A stretch of 64,000 nt of DNA from Cololabis saira (GCF_033807715.1 NC_084598.1:46671257-46735256), one strand, 5' to 3'; shown: positions 1-13,369, counted from the stretch's first letter. Program-made: numbers and translations. The notes: generated from the letters alone by a model not told the origin.

Positions 1-3000
1 CTCAATACGCCACTCGCTCAATACGCCACTCGCTCAGTACGCCACTCGCTCAGTACGCCACTCGCTCAATATGCCACTCGCTCAATATGCCACTCGCTTA
101 GTACGCCACTCGCTCAATATTCCACTCGCTTAGTACGCCACTCGCTCAATATGCCACTCGCTTAGTACGCCACTCGCTCAATACGCCACTCGCTTAGTAC
201 GCCACTCGCTCAGTACGCCACTCGCTCAATACGCCACTCGCTCAGTACGCCACTCGCTTAGTACGCCACTCGCTCAGTACGCCACTCGCTCAATACGCCA
301 CTCGCTCAATACGCCACTCGCTCAATACGCCACTCGCTCAATATGCCACTCGCTCAATATGCCACTCGCTCAATACGCCACTCGCTTAGTACGCCACTCG
401 CTCAATATGCCACTCGCTCAATATGCCACTCGCTCAATACGCCACTCGCTCAATACGCCACTCGCTTAGTACGCCACTCGCTCAATACGCCACTCACTCA
501 ATATGCCACTCGCTCAATACGCCACTCGCTCAATACGCCACTCGCTCAATATGCCACTCGCTCAATACGCCACTCGCTTAGTACGCCACTCGCTCAATAT
601 GCCACTCGCTCAATACGCCACTCGCTTAGTACGCCACTCGCTCAATATGCCACTCGCTCAATACGCCACTCGCTCAGTACGCCACTCGCTCAATATGCCA
701 CTCGCTTAGTACGCCACTCGCTCAATATGCCACTCGCTCAATATGCCACTCGCTTAGTACGCCACTCGCTCAATATGCCACTCACTCAATATGCCACTCA
801 CTCAATACGCCACTCACTCAATACGCCACTCGCTCAGTACGCCACTCGCTCAATATGCCACTCGCTCAATACGCCACTCGCTCAATATGCCACTCGCTCA
901 ATACGCCACTCGCTCAGTACGCCACTCGCTCAATACGCCACTCGCTCAATACGCCACTCGCTCAGTACGCCACTCGCTCAATACGCCACTCGCTCAATAT
1001 GCCACTCGCTCAGTACGCCACTCGCTTAGTACGCCACTCGCCCAATATGCCACTCGCTCAATACGCCACTCGCTCAATACGCCACTCGCTCAGTACGCCA
1101 CTCGCTCAGTACGCCACTCGCTCAATATGCCACTCGCTCAGTACGCCACTCGCTTAGTACGCCACTCGCCCAATATGCCACTCGCTCAATACGCCACTCG
1201 CTCAATACGCCACTCGCTCAGTACGCCACTCGCTCAGTACGCCACTCGCTCAATACGCCACTCGCTCAGTACGCCACTCGCTCAATACGCCACTCGCTCA
1301 ATATGCCACTCGCTCAGCACGCCACTCACTCAGTATGCCACTCGCTCAATACGCCACTCGCTTAGTACGCCACTCGCCCAATACGCCACTCGCTTAGTAC
1401 GCCACTCGCCCAATACGCCACTCGCTCAATATGCCACTCGCTCAATACGCCACTCACTCAGTACGCCACTCGCTTAGTACGCCACTCGCTCAATACGCCA
1501 CTCACTCAATACGCCACTCGCTCAATACGCCACTCACTCAATACGCCACTCGCTCAGTACGCCACTCGCTCAATACGCCACTCGCTCAGTACGCCACTCG
1601 CTCAATACGCCACTCGCTCAGTAAACCACTCGCTCAATACGCCACTCGCTCAATACGCCACTCGCTCAGTACGCCACTCGCTCAATATGCCACTCGCTCA
1701 ATATGCCACTCGCTCAATACGCCACTCGCTCAATATGCCACTCGCTCAATACGCCACTCGCTCAATATGCCACTCGCTCAATATGCCACTCGCTTAGTAC
1801 GCCACTCGCTCAATATGCCACTCACTCAATATGCCACTCACTCAATACGCCACTCACTCAATACGCCACTCGCTCAGTACGCCACTCGCTCAATATGCCA
1901 CTCGCTCAATACGCCACTCGCTCAATATGCCACTCGCTCAATACGCCACTCGCTCAGTACGCCACTCGCTCAATACGCCACTCGCTCAATACGCCACTCG
2001 CTCAATATGCCACTCGCTCAATACGCCACTCGCTCAGTACGCCACTCGCTCAGTACGCCACTCGCTCAGTACGCCACTCGCTCAATATGCCACTCGCTCA
2101 ATATGCCACTCGCTCAATACGCCACTCGCTCAGTACGCCACTCGCTCAGTACGCCACTCGCTCAGTACGCCACTCGCTCAATACGCCACTCGCTCAATAT
2201 GCCACTCGCTCAGTACGCCACTCGCTTAGTACGCCACTCGCCCAATATGCCACTCGCTCAATACGCCACTCGCTCAATACGCCACTCGCTCAGTACGCCA
2301 CTCGCTCAGTACGCCACTCGCTCAATACGCCACTCGCTCAGTACGCCACTCGCTCAATACGCCACTCGCTCAATATGCCACTCGCTCAGTACGCCACTCG
2401 CTCAGTACGCCACTCGCTTAGTACGCCACTCGCTCAATACGCCACTCGCTCAATACGCCACTCACTCAGTATGCCACTCGCTCAATACGCCACTCGCTTA
2501 GTACGCCACTCGCCCAATACGCCACTCGCTTAGTACGCCACTCGCCCAATACGCCACTCGCTCAATATGCCACTCGCTCAATACGCCACTCACTCAGTAC
2601 GCCACTCGCTTAGTACGCCACTCGCTCAATACGCCACTCACTCAATACGCCACTCGCTCAATACGCCACTCACTCAATACGCCACTCGCTCAGTACGCCA
2701 CTCGCTCAATACGCCACTCGCTCAGTACGCCACTCGCTCAATACGCCACTCGCTCAGTAAACCACTCGCTCAATACGCCACTCGCTCAATACGCCACTCG
2801 CTCAGTACGCCACTCGCTCAATATGCCACTCGCTCAATATGCCACTCGCTCAATACGCCACTCGCTCAATATGCCACTCGCTCAATACGCCACTCGCTCA
2901 ATATGCCACTCGCTCAATACGCCACTCGCTTAGTACGCCACTCGCTCAATATGCCACTCGCTCAATATGCCACTCGCTCAATACGCCACTCGCTCAATAT

Positions 3001-5109
3001 GCCACTCGCTCAATACGCCACTCGCTCAATATGCCACTCGCTCAATACGCCACTCGCTCAGTACGCCACTCGCTCAATATGCCACTCGCTCAGTACGCCA
3101 CTCGCTCAATACGCCACTCGCTCAGTACGCCACTCGCTCAGTACGCCACTCGCTTAGTACGCCACTCGCTCAATATGCCACTCGCTCAGTACGCCACTCG
3201 CTTAGTACGCCACTCGCTCAATATGCCACTCGCTCAATACGCCACTCGCTTAGTACGCCACTCGCTCAATATGCCACTCGCTCAGTACGCCACTCGCTCA
3301 GTACGCCACTCGCTCAATATGCCACTCGCTTAATACGCCACTCGCTCAATATGCCACTCACTCAATATGCCACTCGCTCAATATGCCACTCACTCAATAT
3401 GCCACTCGCTCAATACGCCACTCGCTCAATACGCCACTCGCTCAATACGCCACTCGCTCAGTACGCCACTCGCTCAATACGCCACTCGCTCAATACGCCA
3501 CTTGCTCAATACGCCACTCGCTTAGTACGCCACTCGCTCAGTACGCCACTCGCTCAATATGCCACTCGCTCAATATGCCACTCGCTCAATATGCCACTCG
3601 CTCAATACGCCACTCACTCAGTACGCCACTCGCTCAGTACGCCACTCGCTCAATACGCCACTCGCTCAGTACGCCACTCGCTCAATACGCCACTCGCTCA
3701 GTACGCCACTCGCTTAGTACGCCACTCGCTCAATACGCCACTCGCTCAGTACGCCACTCGCTTAGTACGCCACTCGCCCAGTACGCCACTCGCTCAATAC
3801 GCCACTCGCTCAGTACGCCACTCGCTCAGTACGCCACTCGCTTAGTACGCCACTCGCTCAGTACGCCACTCGCTTAGTACGCCACTCGCCCAGTACGCCA
3901 CTCGCTCAATACGCCACTCGCTCAGTACGCCACTCGCTCAGTACGCCACTCGCTCAGTACGCCACTCGCTCAGTACGCCACTCGCTCAATACGCCACTCG
4001 CTCAATATGCCACTCGCTCAATACGCCACTCGCTCAATATGCCACTCGCTCAATACGCCACTCGCTCAATACGCCACTCGCTCAATACGCCACTCGCTCA
4101 ATACGCCACTCGCTTAGTACGCCACTCGCTCAGTACGCCACTCGCTCAATATGCCACTCGCTCAATACGCCACTCGCTCAATATGCCACTCGCTCAATAC
4201 GCCACTCGCTCAATACGCCACTCGCTCAATACGCCACTCGCTCAATACGCCACTCGCTCAGTACGCCACTCGCTTAGTACGCCACTCGCCCAGTACGCCA
4301 CTCGCTCAATACGCCACTCGCTCAGTACGCCACTCGCTCAGTACGCCACTCGCTTAGTACGCCACTCGCCCAATACGCCACTCGCTCAATATGCCACTCG
4401 CTCAATACGCCACTCACTCAGTACGCCACTCGCTTAGTACGCCACTCGCTCAATACGCCACTCACTCAATACGCCACTCGCTCAGTACGCCACTCGCTCA
4501 ATACGCCACTCGCTCAGTAAAACCACTCGCTCAATATGCCACTCGCTCAGTAAAACCACTCACTCAATACGCCACTCGCTCAGTACGCCACTCGCTCAGT
4601 ACGCCACTCGCTCAATACGCCACTCGCTCAATACGCCACTCGCTCAGTACGCCACTCGCTCAATATGCCACTCGCTCAGTACGCCACTCGCTCAATACGC
4701 CACTCGCTTAGTACGCCACTCGCTCAATATGCCACTCGCTCAATATGCCACTCGCTCAATATGCCACTCGCTCAATACGCCACTCGCTTAGTACGCCACT
4801 CGCTCAATATGCCACTCGCTCAATACGCCACTCGCTTAGTACGCCACTCGCTCAATATGCCACTCGCTTAGTACGCCACTCGCTCAGTACGCCACTCGCT
4901 CAGTACGCCACTCGCTCAGTACGCCACTCGCTCAATACGCCACTCGCTCAATACGCCACTCGCTCACTACGCCACTCGCTTAGTACGCCACTCGCTCAAT
5001 ACGCCACTCGCTCAATATGCCACTCGCTCAATATGCCACTCGCTCAATACGCCACTCGCTCACTACGCCACTCGCTCAATATGCCACTCGCTCAGTAAAA
5101 CCACTCGCT
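1..5109. repeat. 16-bp tandem satellite, about 319 units
   Basis: The unit is CTCAATACGCCACTCG, with common variants CAATAT, CAGTAC and TTAGTAC at one position and rarer CACTCA. The array is already running at base 1, so its left end lies outside the window. It stops at about 5109, where it abuts antisense LINE sequence. The unit has no stop codon in several frames, which makes long repetitive ORFs that are not genes. Larger blocks recur inside it: the rare variant GTAAACC is found at 1621 and 2757, exactly 71 units apart. Confidence 0.97.
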
Positions 5110-6210
5110 GATGATAATCTGTTTCTGTCGAACCATTCTTTCAGTTTGTTCATTTCTATGGTAATATCCTCTTGTAGCTTTTGTAAATTATCCCCGGAAC
5201 AAAAAATATTAGTGTCGTCTGCAAATAACACAAAATGCAATAACTTAGAGATCTGACATATATCATTGATGTACAAAATAAAAAATTTAGGGCCCAAAAC
5301 TGACCCCTGGGGTACCCCACATGCAATGTCCAAGCATGGAGAAACACAAACTGCTGTCTCCCGCTTAAATAACTTTTCACCCAATCCAACACTATTCCCC
5401 TGATGCCATATTTTTCCAGTTTCTTGATTAGTATTTCATGATTGATCGTATCGAAAGCCTTTTTTAAATCAATGAATATCCCAACGGCATACTGTTTGCG
5501 ATCTATTGCATTTGTTATTTCTTCTATTGCCTCTATTAGTGCCAATGATGTAGATCTGTTTGATCGAAACTCATACTGATTCTCCACAAGTATTCTGTTC
5601 TTCTCTAAAAATGAATCCAGTCTGTTGTTAAAGAGTTTTTCCAGAATTTTTGAGCATTGTGGTAACAAGGAGACAGGTCTGTAGTTTGTGAATTGATGCT
5701 TGTTTCCAGCCTTGTACAGAGGTATGACTTTAGCTATTTTCATTTTTTGAGGGAATGAACCAGTTTGAAATGATAAGTTACAGATGTTTGTTAATGGCTT
5801 TGAAATTCCCCCAATGACCCTTTTAACTAGTGGCATATTAATATCATTTAAGTCAGTGGACTCTTTATTCTTACACTTCTTAACAACACTCAAAATGTCA
5901 TTTTCATCCACTGCTTGTAGGAATAATGAGTTATGATTCCTCTCTACCACGGATTCATCATCTGTACCTGAGTCAGGGATTTCTTCTGCAAGGTCAGGTC
6001 CCACACTTACAAAAAACTCATTGAGGCTGTGTGCCACCTCTTTCATGTTATAGTTTTTAATATCCTTATCCATAAAATAGTTAGGCAGTATATTATGTTT
6101 AGAGCCCCTATTTATTATATTATTTAATATTTTCCATATTCCTTTAATGTTATTTTTATTATCATCTAATAACCTCTTATAATATAATTTCTTCTGATTT
6201 GTGGCCACGG
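5110..6210 (-). mobile_element. LINE reverse transcriptase fragment, CR1/L2/Jockey-like, frameshifted
   Basis: Read on the minus strand this encodes the reverse-transcriptase core of a non-LTR retrotransposon: NYRPVSLLPQCSKILEK (fingers), IFIDLKKAFDTINHEIL (palm, catalytic D), then GVPQGSVLGP and LLHFVLFADDTN with the FADD catalytic pair near 5208-5226. A one-base frameshift at about 5340-5352 separates the palm from the GVPQGS block, so the copy is dead. The C-terminal end is cut off by the 16-bp satellite at 5109, and no endonuclease domain is visible upstream of 6210. The clade is inferred from motif style only. Confidence 0.9.
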
Positions 6211-6221
6211 GAGTGCTACTT

Positions 6222-6234
6222 TTATTATTATTAC

Positions 6235-6266
<32 letters not shown>

Positions 6267-6272
6267 TATTAT
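6222..6272. repeat. (TTA)n microsatellite
   Basis: TTATTATTA run with a few interruptions between the LINE fragment and a dispersed repeat. Confidence 0.9.
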
Positions 6273-6278
6273 TATACA

Positions 6279-6632
6279 GCGCACAGCAGCCCGTTGAGCG
6301 ATAGCGCTAAAACGTCAGATTTTCAGATTATGAAGCTCAAGAATGAGATCAAGTAAATATTCAGGCAGAAACAACTTTTCATTAACTGTATTTGGCCTTT
6401 TTGGCAGGTGAAAATGCCTATTTTGTTTGTAATGGTCCTTTAAAAGAGTTAACAGCAATCCTGTGAGCTCTAGTGTTTATTATGAAGCTCAAGAATGAGA
6501 TCAAATCATATTTAGGCAGAAACAACTTTTCATTAACCGTATTTGGCCTTCAATCAATTTTTGGCAGGTGAAAAGACCATTTTCAGGAGAAATCAGATTC
6601 TAGCAGGAAATCACTTTTTGGCACGACGCCGG
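6279..6632 (+). repeat. Dispersed repeat, copy 1, with internal duplication
   Basis: This sequence is present again in inverted orientation at 10313-10625, including the blocks CAGCAGCCCGTTGA, AGCGCTAAAACGTCAG and CTTTTTGGCAC. Within copy 1 a block of about 70 bp starting TTATGAAGCTCAAGAATG is present twice (about 6328-6400 and 6480-6550). No coding sequence. Probably a non-autonomous DNA element; the superfamily is not clear. Confidence 0.75.
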
Positions 6633-7520
<888 letters not shown>

Positions 7521-9578
7521 TTCTGATGTTTCAGATTCTAATGTTTCATTAATGTTTCATTAATGTTTCATTAATGTTTCATTAATGTTTCATTAATGTT
7601 TCAGATACTAATGTTTCATTAATGTTTCATTAATGTTTCATTAATGTTTCATTAATGTTTCAGATACTAATGTTTCATTAATGTTTCATTAATGTTTCAG
7701 ATATTAATGTTTCATTAATGTTTCATTAATGTTTCATTAATGTTTCATTAATGTTTCAGATACTAATGTTTCATTAATGTTTCATTAATGTTTCATTAAT
7801 GTTTCATTAATGTTTCATTAATGTTTCAGATACTAATGTTTCATTAATGTTTCATTAATGTTTCAGATACTAATGTTTCATTAATGTTTCATTAATGTTT
7901 CAGATTCTAATGTTTCATTAATGTTTCATTAATGTTTCATTAATGTTTCATTAATGTTTCATTAATGTTTCATTAATGTTTCAGATACTAATGTTTCATT
8001 AATGTTTCATTAATGTTTCATTAATGTTTCATTAATGTTTCATTAATGTTTCAGATTCTAATGTTTCATTAATGTTTCATTAATGTTTCATTAATGTTTC
8101 ATTAATGTTTCATTAATGTTTCATTAATGTTTCAGATATTAATGTTTCATTAATGTTTCAGATACTAATGTTTCATTAATGTTTCATTAATGTTTCAGAT
8201 TCTAATGTTTCATTAATGTTTCATTAATGTTTCATTAATGTTTCATTAATGTTTCAGATATTAATGTTTCAGATATTAATGTTTCATTAATGTTTCATTA
8301 ATGTTTCAGATACTAATGTTTCAGATATTAATGTTTCAGATATTAATGTTTCAGATACTAATGTTTCAGATACTAATGTTTCATTAATGTTTCAGATATT
8401 AATGTTTCAGATATTAATGTTTCATTAATGTTTCAGATACTAATGTTTCAGATATTAATGTTTCAGATATTAATGTTTCAGATACTAATGTTTCAGATAC
8501 TAATGTTTCATTAATGTTTCAGATATTAATGTTTCAGATATTAATGTTTCATTAATGTTTCAGATACTAATGTTTCATTAATGTTTCAGATATTAATGTT
8601 TCAGATACTAATGTTTCATTAATGTTTCAGATACTAATGTTTCAGATATTAATGTTTCAGATATTAATGTTTCATTAATGTTTCAGATACTAATGTTTCA
8701 TTAATGTTTCAGATACTAATGTTTCAGATACTAATGTTTCATTAATGTTTCATTAATGTTTCAGATTCTAATGTTTCATTAATGTTTCATTAATGTTTCA
8801 TTAATGTTTCATTAATGTTTCAGATATTAATGTTTCAGATATTAATGTTTCAGATATTAATGTTTCATTAATGTTTCATTAATGTTTCAGATACTAATGT
8901 TTCAGATATTAATGTTTCAGATATTAATGTTTCAGATACTAATGTTTCAGATACTAATGTTTCATTAATGTTTCAGATATTAATGTTTCAGATATTAATG
9001 TTTCATTAATGTTTCAGATACTAATGTTTCAGATATTAATGTTTCAGATATTAATGTTTCAGATACTAATGTTTCAGATACTAATGTTTCATTAATGTTT
9101 CAGATATTAATGTTTCAGATACTAATGTTTCATTAATGTTTCAGATACTAATGTTTCATTAATGTTTCAGATACTAATGTTTCAGATATTAATGTTTCAT
9201 TAATGTTTCAGATACTAATGTTTCATTAATGTTTCAGATATTAATGTTTCAGATATTAATGTTTCATTAATGTTTCAGATATTAATGTTTCAGATATTAA
9301 TGTTTCATTAATGTTTCAGATATTAATGTTTCAGATATTAATGTTTCAGATACTAATGTTTCATTAATGTTTCAGATATTAATGTTTCAGATATTAATGT
9401 TTCAGATATTAATGTTTCAGATATTAATGTTTCAGATACTAATGTTTCAGATACTAATGTTTCAGATATTAATGTTTCAGATACTAATGTTTCATTAATG
9501 TTTCAGATACTAATGTTTCAGATACTAATGTTTCACTAATGTTTCAGATACTAATGTTTCATGTTGGATGTTTTGGTT
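7521..9578. repeat. Two-word minisatellite (11-bp and 15-bp units), left block
   Basis: Two related words alternate: ATTAATGTTTC (11 bp) and AGATACTAATGTTTC (15 bp; also AGATATT and AGATTCT). The 11-bp word dominates on the left and the 15-bp word on the right. The same array resumes at 11310-12541 after an interruption of about 1.7 kb. Confidence 0.97.
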
Positions 9579-9739
9579 TATGTTCTTGTATTGACCACAC
9601 TAACCAGAAGTGGGTGGAGTCACACGGGTGTTCTTGATTCGGCTCCAGCAGTGAGAGCAGCAGCATGTGCCAGTCAAACAAAGTGGATGATTGTGGCTGA
9701 GTTATTTCCTCCGTTATGTTTTTCTCTCGGCATTCCAGC
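9579..9739. other. Non-repeat island inside the minisatellite
   Basis: About 160 bp of non-repeat sequence between the array and the left end of a hAT element. It ends in ATTCCAGC (9732-9739), the left target-site duplication of that element. Confidence 0.6.
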
Positions 9740-10003
9740 CGAGGCCGGTTCTAGGGGGGGGCAGGGGTGGGCTGTGCCCACCCAAATGTGCGTCCTGCCC
9801 ACCCAATCAAAGTTATGGGGATCATTTATTTTTTCATAATTTTATTTTTTTTATATATATATAAAAAAATATCACAAAATATCTGTACCGTTTCTGATTG
9901 GGTGGGCATTGCGCATCATTTTTAGACACAACAATGAACGCATACCGCAAAAGTTGTGTCTCGGAGACGTGAGACGTGTTCAGAACAGCAGACACACTGA
10001 AGG

Positions 10004-10275
10004 CTGATTTATGGTTCCGCGTTACACCAACGCAGAGCCCCCGGCGTAGGGGACGCGGCGACGCGCACCGTTCGTTGCGCGTCACCGCGTAACCTACGCC
10101 GTAAGGCTGATTTACGGTCTGCCTCACACCAACGCAGAGCGGTGCGCGTCGCCGCGTACCCCGAGACGCCTCTCTCCATCCCGCTGAGGGCGGAGAGCGC
10201 CGGTGCGGGTGGCGGTGCTGCGGTGCCGAGCCAGCCTGCCGCGGGACCTTTTAAATCGACGCAGAGCCTAAAATA
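10004..10275. repeat. GC-rich foldback repeat (CAACGCAGAGCC family)
   Basis: Blocks such as TTACACCAACGCAGAGC and CGTCGCCGCGTACCC recur in direct and inverted orientation, so the region can fold on itself. The same family is present at 14784-14940. It looks like a miniature inverted-repeat element nested in the hAT copy, with no coding sequence. Confidence 0.7.
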
Positions 10276-10312
10276 CATAAAATAAATGCAGCCTCAACAG
10301 GGCACAAGCCAG

Positions 10313-10625
10313 TGTCCTGTTTGTGCCTGGCACAACAGGTGTCGTGCCAAAAAGAGATTTCCTGCCAGAATCTGATTTCTCCCCTGAAAATGGGTCTTTT
10401 TTACCTGCCAAAAATTGATTGAAGGCAAAATACAGTTAATGAAAAGTTGTTTCTGCCTGAATATGACTTGATCTCATTCTTGAGCTTCATAATCTGAAAA
10501 TCTGACGTTTTAGCGCTATCGTTCAACGGGCTGCTGTGTGCACTCGCACCGCGGCCAGAAATCAGAAGAAATCAGATTATGGCAGGCAATCACTTTTTGG
10601 CACAACACCGGTGTTCTGCCATTTT
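10313..10625 (-). repeat. Dispersed repeat, copy 2, with long terminal inverted repeats
   Basis: Reverse-complement match to 6279-6632. Its ends, GTGTCGTGCCAAAAAG at the left and CTTTTTGGCACAACAC at the right, form inverted repeats of about 45 bp, which suggests a foldback or miniature DNA element. Confidence 0.7.
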
Positions 10626-10679
10626 TTGCTGCTTTGCCAAAAAAATGCTACCTAATGGTTTTCTACCTTTGTAGAGCTA

Positions 10680-10812
10680 CAATTTTACTTTGTTTTACTT
10701 CCTAAACCACTTCCTTTTCCCCCAAGTGGTCCTTGTCTTTTGCCAGGCCGTCATTGTAAATAAGAATGTTCTTAATGACCTGCCTGGTTAAATAAAGGCC
10801 AATGACTGAATG
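10680..10812 (+). repeat. Retroposon-like 3' tail
   Basis: Contains TTGTAAATAAGAATGTTCTT and CCTGGTTAAATAAAGGC. The same tail recurs at about 13378-13440, which fits a LINE/SINE 3' end. The assignment is by pattern only. Confidence 0.5.
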
Positions 10813-11309
10813 AATAGCAAATAAAGCAATAGAATTTGGTTTTTTTTCCTCTTTATCGTATTCACAAAGTGTAATGCAATTCATGTCATGGGTAGTGTAT
10901 TTTGAAGGATCAAATACTCAACATCCCATATTATCCATGTTACATCGTGCAAGAAATGATTGGCGGGGCAAACAAACTTTGAAAATTGACTGTGCGCATG
11001 CGCAGAACCACAAAGTAGCATTTCTCGGCAGGTAGCAAGGATTGGCAGAACAGCGGTCCCAAGCCCGAGTAAATGCAGAGGGAAGTGTCAGGAAGAGCAA
11101 TTGGGTTAGCATACTGTGGAGAAGATAGATGAACTGATATGATGATAGCATAGTTTTCAATGCATTTCAGGGGTTTAACCCCCCAAAATGTTTTCACCCG
11201 CGCCGCGTTGCAGCACGGGCAGCATCGCCCACCCTACATTTCAGTCTTAGTCTTAGTGGGCCTTGCTAAATCCAGCCCTGATTCCAGCCCTTAAACGATG
11301 GCAGCGTCA

Positions 11310-12541
11310 ACAGATACTAATGTTTCATTAATGTTTCATTAATGTTTCATTAATGTTTCATTAATGTTTCAGATATTAATGTTTCATTAATGTTTCATTA
11401 ATGTTTCATTAATGTTTCAGATATTAATGTTTCATTAATGTTTCATTAATGTTTCAGATACTAATGTTTCATTAATGTTTCAGATATTAATGTTTCATTA
11501 ATGTTTCATTAATGTTTCATTAATGTTTCAGATATTAATGTTTCAGATACTAATGTTTCATTAATGTTTCAGATACTAATGTTTCAGATATTATTGTTTC
11601 AGATATTAATGTTTCAGATATTAATGTTTCAGATACTAATGTTTCATTATTGTTTCAGATATTAATGTGTCAGATATTAATGTTTCAGATACTAATGTTT
11701 CAGATATTAATGTTTCAGGTACTAATGTTTCAGATATTATTGTTTCAGGTACTAATGTTTCAGATATTATTGTTTCAGATACTAATGTTTCAGATACTAA
11801 TGTTTCAGATATTAATGTTTCAGGTACTAATGTTTCAGATATTATTGTTTCAGATACTAATGTTTCAGATACTAATGTTTCAGATATTAATGTTTCAGAT
11901 ACTAATGTTTCATTAATGTTTCAGATACTATTGTTTCAGATATTATTGTTTCAGATACTAATGTTTCAGATACTAATGTTTCAGATACTAATGTTTCATT
12001 ATTGTTTCAGGTACTAATGTTTCAGATACTAATGTTTCAGATATTAATGTTTCAGGTACTAATGTTTCAGATATTAATGTTTCGGATACTAATGTTTCAG
12101 ATACTAATGTTTCAGATACTAATGTTTCATTATTGTTTCAGATATTAATGTGTCAGATATTAATGTTTCAGATACTAATGTTTCAGATACTAATGTTTCA
12201 TTATTGTTTCAGATACTAATGTTTCATTAATGTTTCAGATACTAATGTTTCAGATATTAATGTTTCAGATATTAATGTTTCAGATACTAATGTTTCAGAT
12301 ACTAATGTTTCATTAATGTTTCAGATACTAATGTTTCAGATACTAATGTTTCATTATTGTTTCAGATACTAATGTTTCAGATATTAATGTTTCAGATACT
12401 AATTTTTCGGATACTAATGTTTCATCAATGTTTCAGATATTAATGTTTCAGGTACTAATGTTTCAGATATTAATTTTTCAGATACTAATGTTTCATTAAT
12501 GTTTCAGATACTAATGTTTCAGATACTAATGTTTCAGATAG
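11310..12541. repeat. Two-word minisatellite, right block
   Basis: Continuation of the 7521-9578 array, mostly the 15-bp word AGATACTAATGTTTC with AGGTACT and ATTATTG variants. Open frames through it are artefacts of the repeat. Confidence 0.96.
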
Positions 12542-12544
12542 AAA

Positions 12545-12680
12545 GAGCGAAACTACCGGAGTCAAATTCCTTGTTGGACAATGTTCGAACCTGGAAACCA
12601 ATAAAGATGATTCTGATTCTGACTCTAATTTTTCCTCAAAGGAATCTTGTAAATTGAAATGTTAAATAAAGTTTAAAACA
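12545..12680 (+). repeat. Retroposon-like 3' tail
   Basis: Contains ACCAATAAAGATGATTCTG followed by GATTCTGACTC, the AATAAA-plus-GATTCTG tail style of a fish LINE/SINE, and then a second AAATAAAGTTT. Non-coding. Confidence 0.5.
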
Positions 12681-12689
12681 GAAAAACCC

Positions 12690-12775
12690 TCGTCTACTTC
12701 CGGGTTCCTCCCGCGGTGACTGGCTGGTTCTGGTCACGTGGTCCAGTGACGTAGGCGGAAGTGAGTGCAGCTCGA
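12690..12775 (+). promoter_or_regulatory. vps13d: Putative vps13d core promoter
   Basis: A compact CpG-containing stretch holds ACTTCCGGG (12696-12704, ETS-type, reverse), CACGTG (12735-12740, E-box), TGACGTAG (12747-12754, CRE-like) and CGGAAGTG (12756-12763, ETS-type, forward). No TATA box is seen. This fits a TATA-less housekeeping promoter and lies just upstream of a candidate first exon. It is inferred from motif clustering; no transcript evidence can be seen. Confidence 0.55.
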
Positions 12776-13151
12776 GTGTGTTTACTTCAGAACCGGAGAG
12801 TTCTGTTGACCTTCGACCGAACCGGGTCTCTGGACTTCTGTTGGACCGAACCGGGTCTCACTGGTTCCGGAGTTCTGTTGGACCGGGTCTCGGTGGTTCT
12901 GGTGTTCTGACCCTGAAGTGGACCGGGTTTGGACCGGGTTCCAGTCCGGGAGCTCCCCCTGCTGTCACCGGCACCAGCACCGGTACCGGTACCGGTACCG
13001 GTACCGCTCAGCAGGTCCGGTTCTGCCGAACCTCCTGGTTCCGGCTCAACGGTCCGGACCGGTTCCGACTGGATTCTGGACCTGAACCGGTACCGGGACC
13101 GTCCGCGGACCGGGAAGATGTGCGCGCAGCCTCGTCCATGAGAGTTGGAAG
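12776..13151 (+). other. vps13d: Putative non-coding first exon (5' UTR) of vps13d
   Basis: A GC-rich stretch ends at GTTGGAAG followed by a consensus donor GTGAGTGT at 13152. It has no vps13d coding content. The start codon lies at 17570 in the next recognisable exon, so this would be an untranslated exon joined across a 4.4-kb intron. It includes an (ACCGGT)n hexamer run and many CGGTTCC/GGACCGG blocks. The transcription start is not determinable from sequence. Confidence 0.5.
12976..13006. repeat. (ACCGGT)n palindromic hexamer run
   Basis: Four to five tandem ACCGGT units inside the putative first exon. Each unit is its own reverse complement and carries a CpG. Confidence 0.85.
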
Positions 13152-13159
13152 GTGAGTGT

Positions 13160-13306
13160 CGGAACCAGAACCAGAACTAGAACCAGAACTAGAACCAGAA
13201 CCAGGACCAGGACCAGAGACAGAACCAGAGACAGACGTGGTTCTAGTTCTGGTCCTGGTCCTGGTTCTGGTTCTGGTCCTGGTCCTGGTTCTAGTCCTGG
13301 ATGAAG
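13160..13306. repeat. AACCAG / CTGGTT inverted minisatellite
   Basis: The left half is built from CCAGAA, CTAGAA and CCAGGA hexamers. The right half is their reverse complement (GTTCTAGTTCTGGTCCTGG style), meeting near GACGTGG at 13236. This gives a hairpin-capable palindrome directly downstream of the first donor. The same hexamer recurs by itself beside several other exons. Confidence 0.85.
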
Positions 13307-13369
13307 CAGGTGAAGTTAATTAAGAAGAATAAACTAATGTAACTTTATTCAGTCATGACTAGTGAATGA

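Larger units (their letters stand above)
9740..11280. mobile_element. hAT-type DNA transposon, non-autonomous, with nested repeats
   Basis: The terminal inverted repeats pair CGAGGCCGGTTCTAG at the left with CAGGGCTGGATTTAG read inward from the right. They are flanked by a perfect 8-bp target duplication, ATTCCAGC, at 9732-9739 and 11281-11288. An 8-bp duplication is the hallmark of the hAT superfamily. No transposase is visible. Inside are a GC-rich foldback block, an inverted copy of the 6279 repeat and a retroposon-like tail. Confidence 0.88.

Noticed and set aside
343..5098. ORFs with a MPLAQYATRS repeat, resembling a repeat protein
   Set aside because: 16-bp satellite read in three frames gives a 16-residue period automatically; variants are not biased to synonymous positions.
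1..5109. CRISPR-like array of regularly spaced repeats
   Set aside because: There are no unique spacers; repeat units are contiguous, and the genome is a vertebrate.
12778..13155. 125-codon ORF in the putative first exon
   Set aside because: Opens with GTG, is made of low-complexity GC-rich repeats, and crosses the donor site. Better read as untranslated.
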